Below are positions 16,154 to 26,294 of a stretch of DNA of 60,385 nt, one piece after another; the stretch's first letter is position 1, and each line of letters begins with the position of its first letter. Below the pieces are notes generated by a model. That model was not told the DNA's origin and made no database searches. It saw only the letters and a list, made by a program, of their open reading frames with translations. Source of the stretch: an uncultured Chthonomonadales bacterium (lineage in GTDB: Bacteria > Armatimonadota > Chthonomonadetes > Chthonomonadales > CAJBBX01). Location: positions 1 to 60,385 of the forward strand of contig CALLMM010000021.1 in NCBI GenBank assembly GCA_938005745.1. The letters are read 5' to 3'. Made by a program: the position numbers and the translations under genes.

Positions 16154-18199
16154 ATGACGGACGCCGCCCCCTCAGACGCCCCCTCCTCGCCTGCCGTCCC
16201 GCTCACCCATCGTTTCGCGCTCTGTCTCTCCGGGGGCGTGGCGCTGGGAGCCTATATCGCGGGCGTTCTGACCCAGCTCTATCGCGACATCCATGCCATC
16301 AACGCGCTCCCCGAATCCGACGGCAGACTGCGTCTGACAATAGACGCCGTCGCCGGGTCGTCCGCCGGCTCCGTGACCGGTCTGATCCTGGCGCGCGCGC
16401 TGTCTCTCGAATCGGACCCGGAGACCTTCGAGAGGGCGATGCGCGCCTGCTGGGTGGAGGGGCTGGATGTAACCGCGCTGCTGGAACCTCCGCACGACGC
16501 CGCCAACGCCGCCTTCTCCAACGAATGCCTGGAGCGGATCGCCCGTCAGACCTTCGACATTCTGGGCGGGAGCCGGGAGGATACGGTGCGGCAGCATCCT
16601 CCCGAAACGGCTGCCGAGGACCCCGGCTTTGCGCCGGAACGGACGGTCGCGCTCTGGATGACGATGACCAATCTGGACGGCATCCCCTGCTGCATTGACT
16701 TCGACTCGCCCGGCGCGCCCTCCGTCGAGACGGTCTTCTACGCCCGCGCCTACCGCGACTACGCGCCCTACTTCCTGAACGGCGAGCGGTTCTACCATGT
16801 CCGAGTTCCTCTGGAGAGCCTGATGTCGCCCTTTCCGCTGGAGCGGGTCGTGCGCGTCTGCTGGAACGAGATCAAGGAGGCGGCTGCTACCTCCGGCGCG
16901 TTTCCGCTGGCGTTTCAGAGCCGCCCGCAGGAGCGCGACCTGAGCCTCTACCCGGCGTATCAGCGATTTCTGGAGCATATGGAGGAGCGGCAAAGGCTTC
17001 CCCTTGCGCCGGGCGAAAAACGGTCGTACGCGCCGCTGCCCTCCCGCTCGGAGCAGGTCGCCTTCCAGTTTGTGGACGGCGGGCTGTTCAACAACCAGCC
17101 GATCGGGCGGGTGATTGACGCCGTCAGCTATCTGGAGAGGCTGGACAGCGGGCGCATGCCGGATCAGGAGCGGGTTTTTCGCAGCTTTCTAGTGATCGAA
17201 CCGGATCCTAACACCCGCGAAGCCATCGCGCAGAGCCTGGGGACGGACACGAAAACGGCGCGTGAAAATCCGCACGGGCTGCCGCCGCACAGGATCGTCG
17301 GCAAGATCATCAACGCCTACTTCAACGACGCCCTCTACAGCGACTTTGAGCGGGCGGAGAAGGTCAACCAGCAGATCCGCGCCCTGAACCGCGCGCTGGC
17401 AGCCAGCGATCTGACGCCCGCGCAGCAGGAGGCGATCCGCCAGGCGGTCGGGCTGCACTTCAAGCGCGAGATCGTTCTGGAGCGCATTCCGGCGGTTCCG
17501 CCGGAGCAGGATCGGCTGGCAGGCGACTTCTGGGGGCACTTCGGCGGCTTTCTGGCGCAGACGTTTCGCGAGGAGGACTTCGTCACCGGGCAGCGGGAGG
17601 CGCGCCGGTGGTTTCTGGACTGGCTGGCGCGATGGCTTGCGCGGCTGGGCGAACGCGCCCCGATCACGCTGGAGCAGGCAGCAACGCGCCTACCCGCCCT
17701 CCCCGACCCTCCCGGCGAGGCGTCTCCCGACTCCCGATGGGAGAGTATCGAACGGGAGCGCAGAAAGGCGATCCTCGAAGCCGCACTGCTGCGCGCCGGG
17801 CAGATGATCGGGCGCTGGCTCCCGGAATCGCAGCCCTACCTTCCGGCGGGGCACACCCTGATCAAGCCGAAGATCGAAGCTATGTACGTTGGCAGCTCCT
17901 CCGGTTCCGTCCGGCTGGACTGGGTGAACGCCCTCTTGCGTCTGTTCGATACCCCGCTCGGTCCGAAAGTCCAGAGCGTTACTGGGCTGGCGACCGTCCT
18001 GCTGCTGCTGGCGGGGATGGGAGTGATGACTCTGCTGGGCATGGCGTTCGCTGTTCCGCTCTCGTGGGCGAGCCTCGCGGCGGGGATGGCGCTGGGGGGC
18101 TTGCTGACGGCGGCGGGGTACGGGGCGGGAGCCTGGCTGCGTCGCCGCTTCGCCGCATCCGACAGGAGCGCGCCTCCTCCTTCCGATACCGCTCCTTGA
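16154..18199 (+). CDS. Patatin-like phospholipase with C-terminal membrane segments
   Basis: A 681-residue patatin-family lipid acyl hydrolase. The Ser-Asp dyad is clear: GSSAGS (nucleophile Ser, about residue 73) and VDGGLFNNQP (Asp, about 302). The glycine-rich oxyanion loop is LSGGVALGAYIAG, with Val where many patatins carry Arg or Lys. The domain is much longer than a minimal patatin; a helical insertion covers roughly 330-560, and two hydrophobic segments (about 620-665) form a C-terminal anchor. It probably acts on membrane phospholipids. TTCGGAGG precedes the ATG. It is transcribed toward uvrA with a 119-base gap. Confidence 0.9.
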   Translation: MTDAAPSDAPSSPAVPLTHRFALCLSGGVALGAYIAGVLTQLYRDIHAINALPESDGRLRLTIDAVAGSSAGSVTGLILARALSLESDPETFERAMRACWVEGLDVTALLEPPHDAANAAFSNECLERIARQTFDILGGSREDTVRQHPPETAAEDPGFAPERTVALWMTMTNLDGIPCCIDFDSPGAPSVETVFYARAYRDYAPYFLNGERFYHVRVPLESLMSPFPLERVVRVCWNEIKEAAATSGAFPLAFQSRPQERDLSLYPAYQRFLEHMEERQRLPLAPGEKRSYAPLPSRSEQVAFQFVDGGLFNNQPIGRVIDAVSYLERLDSGRMPDQERVFRSFLVIEPDPNTREAIAQSLGTDTKTARENPHGLPPHRIVGKIINAYFNDALYSDFERAEKVNQQIRALNRALAASDLTPAQQEAIRQAVGLHFKREIVLERIPAVPPEQDRLAGDFWGHFGGFLAQTFREEDFVTGQREARRWFLDWLARWLARLGERAPITLEQAATRLPALPDPPGEASPDSRWESIERERRKAILEAALLRAGQMIGRWLPESQPYLPAGHTLIKPKIEAMYVGSSSGSVRLDWVNALLRLFDTPLGPKVQSVTGLATVLLLLAGMGVMTLLGMAFAVPLSWASLAAGMALGGLLTAAGYGAGAWLRRRFAASDRSAPPPSDTAP

Positions 18200-18318
18200 A
18201 GGCTCTCCCGCAGTGCCGTTCCTTCCGGAATCTCTTCCGTGTCTACTGGAATCTGGCGGAGCAGTTCTGATAGAATCCTGTCGGTTATTCCGGGTATTTT
18301 CAGGGGGGGCGGGCTGGC

Positions 18319-21228
18319 ATGGCTCAACACGACAGAATCATCATTCGCGGCGCGCGACAGAACAACCTCAAGAACATAGATATCGAGATTCCTCGCGATA
18401 AACTGGTCGTCATCACCGGACTCTCTGGCTCCGGGAAGTCCTCGCTGGCGTTCGATACGCTCTACGCCGAAGGGCAGCGCCGCTACGTGGAGAGCCTCTC
18501 TGCCTATGCCCGGCAGTTTCTGGGGCAGATGGATAAGCCCGACGTAGACTATATCGAGGGCCTCTCCCCCGCCGTCTCCATAGACCAGAAGTCCACCAGC
18601 CGCAACCCGCGCTCGACCGTCGGAACGGTGACCGAGATCTACGACTATCTGCGCCTGCTGTACGCGCGGATCGGCGTTCCGCACTGCCCGCAGTGCGGGC
18701 GAGAGATCGCGCAGCAGACCGTTCAGCAGATGGTGGACCGGGTCCTGAGCCTCCCGGAGGGAACGCGCATTCAACTGCTGGCTCCGGTGGTGCGCGGGCG
18801 CAAGGGCGAATATCGCAAAGAGCTGGAAGACCTGCGCAAAGAGGGCTTCACGCGGGTGCGCGTGGACCGGCAGGTCTACGATCTCTCCAGCGACGACCTG
18901 CCCGATCTGGATCGCTACAAACAGCACTGGATCGAAGTAGTGATTGACCGCCTGGTGGTGAAGCCGGAGATCTCGCGCCGGCTGGCGGACTCGCTGGAGA
19001 CGGCACTGAAGAAGGCGGAGGGAAACGCCGTCGCGCATGTGCTGCCCCGCGACGGCGACGCCTCCGTGCAGGAAGAGGAGATCGTCTTCTCTGAGCACTT
19101 CGCCTGCACGGTCTGCGGCATCAATCTGGAGGAGGTCGCGCCCCGCTCCTTCTCGTTCAACAGCCCCTACGGGGCGTGTCCCGAATGTCACGGGCTGGGA
19201 ACCCGAACCGAGTTCGACCCGGATCGGATTGTGCCGGATCGCAGCCTGACGATCCATCAGGGAGCGATCAAGCCGCTGGTGATGAAGTCCACCGGGACGA
19301 TTCACGACTGGTGGAAGGCGATCCTGGCGGGGGTCGGCGAGCGACTGGGCTTCACCAACGACACCCCGATGAGCCAGTTGACCGAGCCGCAGTGGAACGC
19401 GCTGATGTATGGGATTCAGGGCAACGTGACGGCGCAGTTTCGCAATAAGTGGGGACGGGTGCGCCGGTTCGACACGGAGTTTGCGGGGATTGTGGCGCAT
19501 CTGGAGCGACGGCTGCAGGACACCTCCAGCGACTATATCCGGGAGGAACTGGCGCAGTATCAGTCCACGCGCCCCTGTCCCGCCTGTCAGGGCAGACGCC
19601 TGCGCCCCGAGTCGCTGGCGGTAACCATCCATGACCTGAATATCGCGCAGGTCTGCGCCATGTCCATCGGGCAGGCGCACACGCACTTCAGCAGCCTGCC
19701 GCTGACACCCCGTGAGGAGACCATCGCCCGGCAGATCATCAAGGAGATCCGCACGCGGCTGAGCTTCCTGATCAATGTGGGGCTGGAGTACCTGACGCTG
19801 GATCGCGCGGCGGCGACGCTGGCGGGCGGCGAGGCGCAGCGGATCCGGCTGGCGACGCAGATCGGCTCCGGGCTGATGGGCGTGCTCTACATCCTGGATG
19901 AGCCGAGCATCGGTCTGCATCAGCGCGACAACACCAGACTGATCGAGACGCTGCTGCGCCTGCGCGATCTGGGCAATACGATCCTGGTGGTGGAGCACGA
20001 TCAGGAGACGATGGAGGCGGCGGACTGGCTCATTGACATCGGTCCCGGCGCGGGCGAACATGGCGGACGGGTGGTGGCGCAGGGAACCTACTCCGACATC
20101 CTCCAGAACCCCGATTCGATCACCGGGCAGTATCTCTCCGGGGCGCGGCGTATCCCCGTCCCGCCGGTCCGCAGACCGGTCGCGCTCTCCGCGCAGGAGG
20201 GTGCGCCTCGGCGGTGTTTGGAGATACGCGGGGCGCGCGCGTTCAACCTGAAGGGGATTGACGTGCAGATACCCCTAGGCGTGCTGGTCTGCGTAACGGG
20301 CGTCTCCGGCTCCGGTAAGTCTACGCTGATCCAGGAGACGCTCTATCCCCGGCTGATGTATCACCTGAACGGCACGCGGACGGTGTGGGGCGAACACGAC
20401 GCGCTGATCGGGCATGAGCAGATAGACAAGGTGATTGACATTGACCAGTCGCCTATCGGACGGACGCCCCGCTCCAATCCGGCGACCTACACGGGCGTCT
20501 TCGACCTGATCCGCGACCTCTTTGCGGCGACCCAGGATGCGCGGGTGCGCGGCTATGCGCCGGGACGCTTCTCCTTCAATGTCAAGGGCGGTCGCTGCGA
20601 AGCCTGCCGCGGCGACGGGATCATCAAGATCGAGATGCACTTCCTGCCCGATGTCTATGTGCCGTGCGAGGTCTGCAAGGGAAAACGCTACGACCGCGAG
20701 ACGCTGGAGGTGAAGTACAAGGGCAAGAGCATTGCCGATGTGCTGGCGATGACGGTGGCGGAGGCGTGCGAGTTCTTCCGCGCGGTCCCGCGCATCGCGC
20801 GCAAACTGGAGACGCTGCGGGACGTCGGGCTGGACTATATTCGCATGGGACAGCCCGCGACAACGCTCTCCGGCGGCGAGGCGCAGCGCGTGAAGCTGGC
20901 GGCGGAGCTTTCGCGGCGCGGCACAGGGCGCACGCTCTACATCCTCGATGAGCCGACGACCGGACTGCACTTCGCCGACATCGAGAAGCTGCTGGGGGTG
21001 CTGGGGCGTCTGGTGGACGCCGGCAACACCGTGCTGGTGATCGAGCATAATCTGGATGTTATCAAGACCGCCGACTGGGTGATTGACCTGGGACCGGAGG
21101 GGGGCGACGGAGGCGGGCAGGTGGTCGCCGTCGGCACGCCGGAACAGATCGCGCAGTGCCCGCAGAGCCATACCGGCAGATACCTGCGCCGGGCGCTGGG
21201 GATGGATGCCCCGGCACAGGCAGTCTGA
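18319..21228 (+). CDS. uvrA: Excinuclease ABC subunit A
   Basis: UvrA is the damage-scanning ATPase of nucleotide-excision repair and hands DNA to UvrB. This 969-residue protein has both ABC modules: Walker [15 protein letters not shown] near the N-terminus and [14 protein letters not shown] near 665, and [12 protein letters not shown] signatures in each half ([13 protein letters not shown] and [11 protein letters not shown]). Zinc fingers are present (CPQCG early, CTVCG and CPEC around 255-290, CEAC and CEVC around 755-790). Length is slightly above the usual 940. A TAGAAT hexamer at 18271-18276 might be a -10, but its -35 is poor. Confidence 0.98.
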   Translation: MAQHDRIIIRGARQNNLKNIDIEIPRDKLVVITGLSGSGKSSLAFDTLYAEGQRRYVESLSAYARQFLGQMDKPDVDYIEGLSPAVSIDQKSTSRNPRSTVGTVTEIYDYLRLLYARIGVPHCPQCGREIAQQTVQQMVDRVLSLPEGTRIQLLAPVVRGRKGEYRKELEDLRKEGFTRVRVDRQVYDLSSDDLPDLDRYKQHWIEVVIDRLVVKPEISRRLADSLETALKKAEGNAVAHVLPRDGDASVQEEEIVFSEHFACTVCGINLEEVAPRSFSFNSPYGACPECHGLGTRTEFDPDRIVPDRSLTIHQGAIKPLVMKSTGTIHDWWKAILAGVGERLGFTNDTPMSQLTEPQWNALMYGIQGNVTAQFRNKWGRVRRFDTEFAGIVAHLERRLQDTSSDYIREELAQYQSTRPCPACQGRRLRPESLAVTIHDLNIAQVCAMSIGQAHTHFSSLPLTPREETIARQIIKEIRTRLSFLINVGLEYLTLDRAAATLAGGEAQRIRLATQIGSGLMGVLYILDEPSIGLHQRDNTRLIETLLRLRDLGNTILVVEHDQETMEAADWLIDIGPGAGEHGGRVVAQGTYSDILQNPDSITGQYLSGARRIPVPPVRRPVALSAQEGAPRRCLEIRGARAFNLKGIDVQIPLGVLVCVTGVSGSGKSTLIQETLYPRLMYHLNGTRTVWGEHDALIGHEQIDKVIDIDQSPIGRTPRSNPATYTGVFDLIRDLFAATQDARVRGYAPGRFSFNVKGGRCEACRGDGIIKIEMHFLPDVYVPCEVCKGKRYDRETLEVKYKGKSIADVLAMTVAEACEFFRAVPRIARKLETLRDVGLDYIRMGQPATTLSGGEAQRVKLAAELSRRGTGRTLYILDEPTTGLHFADIEKLLGVLGRLVDAGNTVLVIEHNLDVIKTADWVIDLGPEGGDGGGQVVAVGTPEQIAQCPQSHTGRYLRRALGMDAPAQAV

Positions 21229-21402
21229 AACGGTACAAAAAATACAGTGACCTGACAGGAGCGCAGCACAGGCGCATAGCAGAAAATAACGACGACAACC
21301 TGCGCCTCCGCCGCTCAGCCTGCCGCGTCGTCTGTGAGCCAGGCAGGCGGCGCGTCGCTTGCGCTCCTCACATAAATCCTCCGCCCGCCCCGCATTTTCT
21401 CC

Positions 21403-21431
21403 TTGACTCTCACCCCGAAAAGCGATATACT
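21403..21431 (+). promoter_or_regulatory. Near-consensus promoter of the metal/thiol cluster
   Basis: TTGACT (21403-21408), exactly 17 bases, then TATACT (21426-21431), preceded by GCGA. It is one of the strongest sigma70-like sequences in the window and fires into the Cys-rich gene starting at 21461. The rest of the 232-base gap after uvrA shows no other clear element. Confidence 0.8.
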
Positions 21432-21460
21432 GTGAAAAATTATACAAACTAAAGAATCGG

Positions 21461-21877
21461 ATGTTTTCGGGAAGAGCCTACAAACTGTTCTGGCAGCCTT
21501 TTTTGGCGTTACTGTTGGTCACATTGTATCTGCCGACAAGTACGCTCTTCCCTGCGTTTGCCTCCCTAAGCCTATCGGGCCACCCTGTTAAGGGGGCGCA
21601 GAGCCATGCGGACTACTGTCACTGCCGGCGCTGCCCCGGGGAGACAGCCTGCTGCTGCCAGCCGATGCAGAATCCAGCGGACGCCGCCGCCATGCGCGCG
21701 CGGTGCGATCTGGGCGATGAGACGCTGTTGTGGCGGTCGCGGTCGGCGTGCGCGATGCCGGCGGCGCGACCCGCCCTGCCTGTCCCGTCCGGAGAGACGT
21801 CCCCGTTCCTCCCGTACAGGGTTCCTTTCCTGTCGTATGCGCCCTCGCCTGCAGAGCTTCCCCCCCGCCTCTCCTGA
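21461..21877 (+). CDS. Small cysteine-rich exported protein, unknown
   Basis: I do not recognise this 138-residue protein. It has a hydrophobic export or anchor segment (FWQPFLALLLVTLYLPTS) and then a dense cysteine cluster: C53, C55, C58 (DYCHCRRCPGE) and C64-C66 (ACCC), with C82 and C97 beyond. His49 and His54 are close by. This pattern suggests binding of Cu, Zn or another soft metal at the cell surface. The C-terminal third is Pro-rich. It is the first gene after the 21403 promoter and is followed by prepilin-like, redoxin and MerP-like genes, which supports a metal or thiol role. Base composition fits its neighbours. Confidence 0.7.
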   Translation: MFSGRAYKLFWQPFLALLLVTLYLPTSTLFPAFASLSLSGHPVKGAQSHADYCHCRRCPGETACCCQPMQNPADAAAMRARCDLGDETLLWRSRSACAMPAARPALPVPSGETSPFLPYRVPFLSYAPSPAELPPRLS

Positions 21878-21987
21878 GCTTCTCATGTTCGAGGCTGCCG
21901 TTCTGCCGGATACGCCGGTCGTCTGCGTAGTCTCGGGCGAACGGACGGCTGTTTACAGCCGAGAGACTCAGGAAAGGAGAGTTCTAA

Positions 21988-22725
21988 GTGAAGCGACGAG
22001 GTTTTACCCTCATCGAACTGCTTGTCGTTATCGCCATTATCGCGATTCTCGCCGCCATTCTATTCCCGGTCTTCGCGCAGGCGCGCGAAAAGGCGCGCGC
22101 CGCCTCCTGCCTGTCCAACTGCAAGCAGATGGGCATGGCAGTCTTCATGTACGCGCAGGACTACGACGAAGCGCTTCCGACGGTACGCATGCCGTTTCCG
22201 GGCATGGTTCCGGCGGAAAGCTGGCTCAATCTCGTGCAGCCCTACGTGCGGAGTCGGCTGCTGCAGCGCTGTCCCTCCGACAACGCGCCGACCTGGAACG
22301 ACCCGCAGCCGCGCATGGCGTCCTACGGGTTCAACGCCTACTTCGATCCCCTGCATCCCCCGTATGGGAATCATCTGGCGCCGCGCCCGTTCAGCCTGGC
22401 AGGAATCAGCCGCGCCTCCGAGTGCATCTTTGCGGCGGAGCTGGCGGAGTATGTCGGCGGAAATCCCTCCATGCCCGTCAAAGGCGATCACTTCATGCCG
22501 ATGTACTGGGGCGATCCGCCCCGCGTGTCGGACCCGATGATGAACATGCGGCAGTGGGACCGCGTCCGACGGGAGCCGAAGACGCTGGCGATCCGGCGTC
22601 ATCAGGGCGGCTCGAACTACGTCTTCACCGACGGACACGCTAAATGGCACCGTTTCGAGGCGACCTTCCAGCAGATACCTGGTCAGCCGCCGCATGTGGA
22701 CTGGTACGATCCGCTCAAGCCTTGA
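21988..22725 (+). CDS. Prepilin-type N-methylation protein with H-X9-DG motif
   Basis: A 245-residue type II secretion/type IV pilin-like protein. The N-terminus [14 protein letters not shown] gives a class III cleavage site with Glu5 in the mature form, then the phylum-typical [20 protein letters not shown]. Near the C-terminus [19 protein letters not shown] contains an exact H-X9-DG motif, as in the DUF1559 group. The start is GTG at 21988, behind AGGAAAGGAGA. Such proteins are highly multiplied in Armatimonadota and Planctomycetota, usually with unknown function. This copy is odd because it stands between metal/thiol genes rather than with pilus genes. Confidence 0.93.
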   Translation: MKRRGFTLIELLVVIAIIAILAAILFPVFAQAREKARAASCLSNCKQMGMAVFMYAQDYDEALPTVRMPFPGMVPAESWLNLVQPYVRSRLLQRCPSDNAPTWNDPQPRMASYGFNAYFDPLHPPYGNHLAPRPFSLAGISRASECIFAAELAEYVGGNPSMPVKGDHFMPMYWGDPPRVSDPMMNMRQWDRVRREPKTLAIRRHQGGSNYVFTDGHAKWHRFEATFQQIPGQPPHVDWYDPLKP

Positions 22726-22744
22726 CTTTTCAGGAGATGCTGCT

Positions 22745-23863
22745 GTGACCTCAAAAACCTGGTATCCACGTTCCGCTCTGACGAAGGTATTTATCGCGGT
22801 CGGCGCGGTCTGGCTGTTTGGCGGCTTGATGCTGCTGGGAAGCGTCTGGTTCGCCAACCATAATCTGGTGCGCGTGATCCATCCCGGCGAGATCGCTCCT
22901 CCGTTTCAGTTGAGCGATCAAGACGGGCGGATGCATAAGCTGGAGGACTACCGCACCCGCCCGCTGGCGCTGGCGTTTCTGCCCGATCTGGGCGAGACGT
23001 CGGTGATACAACTGCGCTCCATCGAAAAAGCCTCCCGGCAGTTCGACACGCTCGGCGTGAAGGTCTTTGCGATCATTCCGACCGACGCGCCGACGGCGAA
23101 GCGCGTGCACGAAGCCGAGAAGCTCGACTTCCCGATCCTGCTCGATCCGGGCAGAAGGGTCGCCCGGAAGTACGGCGTTCTTCCCGGAGACGGCGAAGAG
23201 TCGCGCCTCTCCTATGTTGTGGGAGGCGACGGGCGCGTGCTGCTTCCAATAGCTACCGTCCACTCCGCCGATCACGGGCGGCAGCTGGTGGAGCTGGCGG
23301 AGTGCTGCCTGGACGAGACGCCGCAGCAGCCTTCGCGCCTGATCGGCAAACCGATCGAGGACTTTCAGCTTCCGCGCGTAACGGACGGCAAGCCGGAGAG
23401 CCTGCTCGGGGATCGCAAACAGCGTCTGACCGTGCTGTTTATTCTGTCGGCGGAGTGCCCCTGCTCGCAGAAGAACGATGCGCGCATCGTCGAGATGGCG
23501 CGCCGCTACAGCGCGAAGGGTGTGCGTTTCCTCGCCCTCAACGCCAGCGCGAATGAGCCGATCGAGCGGGTCGCCGAACATGCGCGCAAAGCCGGCTTTC
23601 CCTTCCCGGTGCTGAAAGATGAGGGCAACCGGATCGCCGATCGGATCGAAGCGAAGGTAACCCCGGAGGCGTTTGTGCTGGATGCGCAGGGCGTCCTGCG
23701 CTATCACGGGCGCATAGACGACAGCCGCGACCCGAAGATGGTTCAGAAGCACGATCTACGCAATGCGCTGGATCTCCTGCTGGCGGGAAAGAACCCGCCG
23801 CGCGCGGATGTCCCGGCTTACGGCTGCGCCATCTATCGCGCCGAAACCGCCCCCGGCTCCTGA
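22745..23863 (+). CDS. Membrane-anchored tandem redoxin-domain protein
   Basis: A 372-residue protein: a transmembrane anchor (about 13-36), then two peroxiredoxin/thioredoxin-like domains facing outside. The first (about 48-185) aligns with AhpC/TSA folds but has no Cys where the active site should be (LALAFLPDLGETSV), so it looks inactive. The second (about 200-345) has C238-P-C240 in SAECPCSQKND, a CxC in place of the common CxxC, and a late conserved-looking Cys361 (VPAYGCAIYR). The GTG at 22745 has AGGAGA seven bases upstream. It probably handles thiols or delivers metal, like Sco/redoxin proteins. It sits between the prepilin-like and HMA genes. Confidence 0.85.
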   Translation: MTSKTWYPRSALTKVFIAVGAVWLFGGLMLLGSVWFANHNLVRVIHPGEIAPPFQLSDQDGRMHKLEDYRTRPLALAFLPDLGETSVIQLRSIEKASRQFDTLGVKVFAIIPTDAPTAKRVHEAEKLDFPILLDPGRRVARKYGVLPGDGEESRLSYVVGGDGRVLLPIATVHSADHGRQLVELAECCLDETPQQPSRLIGKPIEDFQLPRVTDGKPESLLGDRKQRLTVLFILSAECPCSQKNDARIVEMARRYSAKGVRFLALNASANEPIERVAEHARKAGFPFPVLKDEGNRIADRIEAKVTPEAFVLDAQGVLRYHGRIDDSRDPKMVQKHDLRNALDLLLAGKNPPRADVPAYGCAIYRAETAPGS

Positions 23864-23910
23864 TCCTGTCAGACAGACACGAACATTTACTCAGAAAGGA
23901 TATATCCATC

Positions 23911-24351
23911 ATGCAGCACAGAGGATGGCTCCATAGACTGGCGGCGTGCGCCGCCCTGATTGCGCTGACCGGCATGCTCGCGGAGCCGGCGTCGGCGCAG
24001 AGCGTGAACAGTAAGCCGCAGGCAAAGCGAGAGATGTGCGCATGCGGCAAGGCGAAGGGAACCTGCGCGGCTTGCCAGAAGGCGGCGCAGACCGCCCGCG
24101 CCGGCAAGAAGAACGCAAAGACGGCAGGCGCAAACTCCCTGACCATGCGTCTTTCGGGGCTGCACTGCGAGGGATGCGCACAGACGGTGAAGGACAGCCT
24201 GATGACAGTCAAAGGCGTCCGCTCCGTGAACGTGGACCCGAAAACGCAGATCGCGGTCGTCTCCTTTACCGGAACGCCCCCGAAGACCGAGGTTCTGATG
24301 GAAGCCGTCACGAAGGGCGGATTCAAGGTCCTGAAGGTCGAAAAGAGATAG
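23911..24351 (+). CDS. Exported heavy-metal-associated (HMA, MerP-like) protein
   Basis: A 146-residue secreted metal-binding protein. After a signal peptide (ending near EPASAQS) there is a Cys-rich N-terminal patch (CACGKAKGTCAAC, 43-55) and then one HMA ferredoxin-like domain with LSGLHCEGCAQTV; C86 and C89 form the soft-metal site. MerP and CopZ-type domains carry Hg(II) or Cu(I). No transporting ATPase or MerT lies beside it. It is the last gene of the cluster that starts at 21461, 47 bases after the redoxin gene, with AGAAAGGA upstream. Confidence 0.9.
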   Translation: MQHRGWLHRLAACAALIALTGMLAEPASAQSVNSKPQAKREMCACGKAKGTCAACQKAAQTARAGKKNAKTAGANSLTMRLSGLHCEGCAQTVKDSLMTVKGVRSVNVDPKTQIAVVSFTGTPPKTEVLMEAVTKGGFKVLKVEKR

Positions 24352-24445
24352 TCCCAAGCGAGGCGGATTGCGCGTCCGCCTCGCGCCGTTTTTCTTACCG
24401 ATCGCCGCACCGCCGATGAGCATAGATGTCAGGAGAGGCAACGTT

Positions 24446-26233
24446 ATGACAGAAACAGAGGGTCTGCCGCTGGGGGTATGCGTCTTTCCGGAGCCGGCGC
24501 GCAACGCTTCGCGCTCCGTCCGGCACGGCGACTATCTCTATGAGATACTGCGCCATGCGGGGATCTGTTTTGAACCGATACCCCCCGGGCAGCTGGAGGA
24601 GCGTCTGTCCGCCCTGCGCCTGCTGCTGACCGTCGGGGAGACCGCCCTGCCGGAATCTCGGAAGAGCGCGCTGACGAAATGGCTGGAGGGAGGCGGGGGA
24701 TGGGTGAGCGTCGGGGGCGTCTGCGGGATGGAGAGGCTCTTCGGCGTGGAGGTCGAGAAGCCCGCCTACTCCAGCTGGGGGGGAGGCGTGAGCACTCTGG
24801 GGGAGGGCTACCTGCTGCCCCGCGCCGCCGATCATCCCGTCTTGCAGGGAGTTCCGCTGCCCCTGCACTACTTCAACGGGCTGCCCGTGCGGGCGGACGA
24901 CGCCGTGACGCTGGCGGAGGGACTGAACGCCCATCAACAGCCGACCGGACGCGCCGTTGTGACCGAGGCGGCGCGTGGAGACGGTCGCTGCCTGCTCATC
25001 GCGCCCGATCTGACCGGGACGGTCGTGCGTATTCAGCAGGGATCGGCGGTAACGCGCGACGGGATCGCCGCGCCGGACGGAACCGCCCCGGTCTGCGACG
25101 GGGTGCTCAAAAGCGATGACGGGGCGGCGCTCGACTGGATCTTTGATCGGCAGCCGGTGGAGGGCGCGCCGGGACTCTCCGGCTTTCTGCACCCGATCGC
25201 CGACTGCTGGCGGGAGCTGCTGCTGCGCGCGCTCTTTCATCTGGCGGCGTCGCAGCGGGTCGCGCTGCCCCTGCTGTGGCTCTACCCGCGCCGCCTGCCC
25301 GCGCTGCTGCACATCTCGCACGACACCGATGAGAACAACCCCGCGGACGGATGGCAGCTTCTGCAGACCCTGCGGGAAGCCGATGTCCAAACCACCTGGT
25401 GCGTGATCCTGCCCGGCTATCCGCCGGATCTGATGTGCGCCATCCGCGAGGCGGGGCACGAACTGGCGATGCACTACGACGCCATGACGGAGGGGCTGGC
25501 GTGGAGCGAAGCGGAGTTTGACCGTCAGTGGCGGGAGTTGACCGCGCTGTTTTCGGGAGAGAAGCCCGTCTCCAACAAGAATCACTACCTGCGCTGGGAG
25601 GGCGATACAGAGTTCTATGCGTGGTGCATAAGTCGGGGAATCGAACTGGATCAGTCGAAAGGGGCGTCCAAGACAGGAGAGGCGGGCTACAACTTCGGAA
25701 CCTGCCATCCCTTCCTGCCCGTCGCCCCGGACGGCGCGCCGCTGGATGTGCTGGAACTGGCGACCCCCACGCAGGACCTGCACATCTTCGCTCCGGAAGC
25801 CCTCCTCGCCCCGCTGCAGGAGGCGGCTCTGCGCCATCACGGCATCCTGCACCTGCTGTTTCATCCGGCGCATATCCGTAAGCCCAACGTCGCCGACTCG
25901 CTCAAACGCGCGGCGGCGCAGGCAAAGGCGCACGGCATGGAGTGCTGGACGGCGGCGCAGATCAATCGGTGGGAGCGGGCGCGGCGAAAGGCGGAGTGGC
26001 GCGCGTACAGGGCGACCCCCGACGGAGCCTGCGCCCGTCTGCAGACTCCGGAGCCGCTGCCCGACGCCACGCTCTGCTGGCTGACGCCGGAAGAGGCGAC
26101 GATACGGATCAATGGAGAGCCGCAGCCCTCCGTCTCCTTCACCGCCTGGGGCTTCTCGTTTCAAAGCGTCTGCGTAACCGCAACGCCCGGCGCGGAGATG
26201 ATCCTGACCCTGGAGAGTCGGCAGACGGGATAG
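24446..26233 (+). CDS. Two-domain polysaccharide-deacetylase-like protein
   Basis: A 595-residue protein. The N-terminal part (about 1-210) resembles a glutamine-amidotransferase-like fold without an obvious catalytic Cys-His pair. The C-terminal part (about 285-540) looks like a NodB/carbohydrate-esterase-4 domain: LLHISHDTDENN provides the Asp-Asp type metal motif, followed by GHELAMHYDAM and, late, LLFHPAHIRK. CE4 enzymes remove acetyl groups from glycans using a metal ion. No signal peptide is visible, so it may act on soluble sugars. The ATG at 24446 has AGGAGAGG upstream. The final segment (540-595) is beta-rich. Confidence 0.75.
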   Translation: MTETEGLPLGVCVFPEPARNASRSVRHGDYLYEILRHAGICFEPIPPGQLEERLSALRLLLTVGETALPESRKSALTKWLEGGGGWVSVGGVCGMERLFGVEVEKPAYSSWGGGVSTLGEGYLLPRAADHPVLQGVPLPLHYFNGLPVRADDAVTLAEGLNAHQQPTGRAVVTEAARGDGRCLLIAPDLTGTVVRIQQGSAVTRDGIAAPDGTAPVCDGVLKSDDGAALDWIFDRQPVEGAPGLSGFLHPIADCWRELLLRALFHLAASQRVALPLLWLYPRRLPALLHISHDTDENNPADGWQLLQTLREADVQTTWCVILPGYPPDLMCAIREAGHELAMHYDAMTEGLAWSEAEFDRQWRELTALFSGEKPVSNKNHYLRWEGDTEFYAWCISRGIELDQSKGASKTGEAGYNFGTCHPFLPVAPDGAPLDVLELATPTQDLHIFAPEALLAPLQEAALRHHGILHLLFHPAHIRKPNVADSLKRAAAQAKAHGMECWTAAQINRWERARRKAEWRAYRATPDGACARLQTPEPLPDATLCWLTPEEATIRINGEPQPSVSFTAWGFSFQSVCVTATPGAEMILTLESRQTG

Positions 26234-26294
26234 CGCGTCCTGAACGAATCGTAGAAGGGAGTGTGAGAATGTTACGAAGGGGGGAGAGGCGGGT

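Noticed and set aside
18271..18276. TAGAAT as -10 for uvrA
   Set aside because: No acceptable -35 hexamer at 16-18 bases; kept as a remark only.
17836..20061. A 741-codon minus-strand frame across patatin and uvrA
   Set aside because: It overlaps clear UvrA coding sequence and has the typical composition of an antisense frame in high-G+C DNA.
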